A stretch of DNA of 64,000 bases from Semisulcospira habei (Eukaryota > Mollusca > Gastropoda > Semisulcospiridae): positions 125,216,712 to 125,280,711 of the forward strand of contig BTPG01000002.1 of the NCBI GenBank assembly GCA_036245525.1. Reading direction: 5' to 3'. The position numbers and the translations under genes are program-made. The notes beneath the pieces are model-generated. The model saw only the letters and a program-made list of their open reading frames with translations. It had not been told where the DNA came from and made no database searches. This document shows, one piece after another, positions 62,398 through 64,000 of the stretch (its first letter is position 1; each line of letters starts with the position of its first letter).

Positions 62398-62819
62398 GGT
62401 AAAGCTCAGGTCAAATTTATCTCCCTCTCTGTTCGTCTGACGGAATTTATACTCCAGACTCAGGTCCTGAAACACACCTCACTACCTCAACGAGGCATAA
62501 ATTTTCATGAGCCCGTATGGTAATGAGAACCTATACCTCCTGCTGGGACCGCTTGACACCTGTTCATGATTATCTCTGCTCCTTATACGCAAGAAGTAAT
62601 CGGGCATACAGCGAGTAAAGAGTACAGACAGGAACCGCCTGAAAAGCTTATGCCTGCTGACAGTAATAATGGTAATAAGAAGGTCAAACGCTGGACGATT
62701 TCCCCCAATGCAATGTCCACAGCTCTTTATGTGTCATTGCGTAAAGAAATCGATACCCACACCCACACACAGTACATTATTAATGTATTGTCTTTGTTGA
62801 TATCTCACGACCCCGATCA
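62398..62819. other. Decayed family A hairpin and unassigned DNA
   Basis: 62490-62542: GAGGCATAAATTTTCATGAG ... AATGAGAACCTATACCTCCT. A 104-codon frame (62566-62880) has no motif. Confidence 0.45.
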
Positions 62820-62938
62820 AAAAGGCTATCGGGTCAAGGTCGGCCGCAGTGGGCCCGCGCACGACTGTGGATTACACTAACACGACAGTGCGCGGACGCA
62901 TCGCGGCCGACTTCGTCCTGATGGCCTTTTGCGTCCTA
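62820..62938. mobile_element. Family B palindrome, long-loop subfamily
   Basis: Shares GTGGGCCCGCGCACGACTGT and GGATTACACTAACACGAC with 2060-2108. End GATGGCCTTTTGCGTCC. Confidence 0.75.
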
Positions 62939-63182
62939 GAGACATCCCCAGAGAGAAAAAGGTCATGAGGCCGAAGCCGGCCCCAAGGACACATGCCCTA
63001 CATCTACATCTCTTGACTCTGCGTTATTGGCCCCTCCCGCGGTTTTCTTCTGAAACTGGAGCACGTCAGTCCAGAAAACGCGCCAAGAGCCAAGGGCACC
63101 AGGCTACCGACCGAGATCGGCTCCGGCCGGGCTAACACGATGAAGAAACGCAGCGGACGCCGGTCAGGCCTGGTTTCAAAAC

Positions 63183-63258
63183 CCGTTAGCTGTCGGCAGC
63201 GGTTTCAGTCGCGGTGATTCCTGCGACAAAACAACCGCTACCGACAGCCAGAGGGTTG
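63183..63258. mobile_element. Family D TTAA MITE, ends eroded
   Basis: GTTAGCTGTCGGCAGCGGTT and AACCGCTACCGACAGCCAG. AGCTGTCGG/CCGACAGC is shared with the 42-bp array units rather than the GGGTGTCGG form. TTAA has become TTAG and TTGA. Confidence 0.65.
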
Positions 63259-63326
63259 AGTCCTAACCAACATCGGCGCATTATCGAAAGCAGCAAAGGT
63301 CCTTGCAGGCCTAAAGACATTACTGA

Positions 63327-63717
63327 GGCGTATGAATGATTGATTGTACATTGCTTAACGTCCCGACAGCAACAAGGCTTTACAGGACGTGCCTGCACTG
63401 CTTGTGAAAAAAAATATATTGAATGTACTATGTCGCCAGCCGGTCCAATACGTTAAATAAACCTATGCCATGGGGCCTAAATAAAAGCTAAGACCATTTA
63501 GCAACACACATCCAATATCAAGAGCTACAGTTGAGTTTAAAAAAGGAAAATGCAGGTGAAAGGACCACGGGTAGACAGAAACACATGCCCCAGAATAGAG
63601 GGAAAAAACCCACCCTGAGAGACTGACCAGGGTGACCTTGGGAACTAAAAAGTAGTTAACCCCACCCAAGTCCCCCAGGGCAGACCCGGGGGGTGGGGGG
63701 GGGGGGCGGCGTATGAA
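63327..63717 (-). mobile_element. SINE-like G, copy 8, 10-bp TSD
   Basis: GGCGTATGAA at 63327-63336 and 63708-63717. It lacks about 35 bp around the GCAGCGCAGACAG segment. The G-rich end is expanded. Confidence 0.85.
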
Positions 63718-64000
63718 GTTATGACGGCGTGCTAATGAATCCGCCATGAATAATATGTCCGCCGCAGCCCGTGCTCTCGTGTTAGAGAGTGTACTACAAC
63801 AACTCACGCGATGAAACCCGTGGCAGCCTGACAGTGCAGGGAGTGGACGGGAAAACGTAAGTAAGCTCTAATTTCATAACCTAGAAGATGTGTGGTGAAG
63901 CTTTGTGGGCTTTTCCGCAAGGGAATCCTATCTGCAACAAACTGAACCAAGCCGTATCAGTCCATGTTCAGGTCCCAGTCATATCTTGTGAGAAGTCAAA
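63718..64000. other. No gene recognised at window end
   Basis: Nothing recognised. Confidence 0.3.

Overview
This window looks like repeat-saturated nuclear DNA from an invertebrate animal. A mollusc, perhaps a marine gastropod, is my best guess, but that is inference from repeat style only: non-LTR retrotransposons (LINEs) of several clades, a tRNA-headed SINE, L2-type tails ending in ATT repeats, and many short palindromic elements. There is no operon structure, no dense coding and no rRNA or tRNA gene. The only host-like coding sequence I can support is one THAP-domain exon on the minus strand (28084-28641). It may itself belong to a domesticated or active DNA transposon. Everything else that codes is a decayed retrotransposon.

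Layout. 1-1690: an L2-like LINE fragment inserted into a Penelope-like repeat, then microsatellites. 4180-4740: a 37-bp tandem array. 5575-6309: a 735-bp foldback with ~298-bp arms, with a complete hammerhead ribozyme fold at 5980-6023 in the spacer/right-arm junction. 6830-25600: many palindromic elements, tandem arrays of 48, 42 and 39 bp, one tRNA-derived SINE, and a multi-unit TGACCT-rich repeat. 25931-26878: a LINE reverse transcriptase fragment. 27046-27855: two SINEs side by side. 28084-28641: the THAP exon. 31624-34966: a three-level nest (a SINE-like element holding a LINE that itself holds a SINE and a piece of another LINE). 35000-48000: more palindromes and a ten-unit 82-bp satellite. 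49201-49622: a LINE 3' end. 50350-58440: a minus-strand L2 LINE split by an almost full-length 6.4-kb I-like LINE with a 14-bp target-site duplication, and also by a small element of an unfamiliar kind. 59003-62330: an L2 3' end and a long RTE-like reverse transcriptase.

The most striking content is the population of hairpin elements. At least four families with unrelated interiors end in TTAA followed by CCC (or CTC), and in GGG (or GAG) followed by TTAA, as expected of piggyBac-type MITEs. Their bodies are near-perfect hairpins. Between copies the two arms often carry matching substitutions, so the arms appear to change together. Two of the tandem arrays seem to be expansions of these palindromic sequences. 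A separate ~390-bp SINE-like family (called G here) occurs eight times, always in the same orientation, seven times with clear 10-15-bp target-site duplications.

Family letters (A, B, C, D, E, G, H, J, P, Q, T, N) are labels made for this answer and carry no database meaning. LINE clade names are judgements from motifs read by eye.
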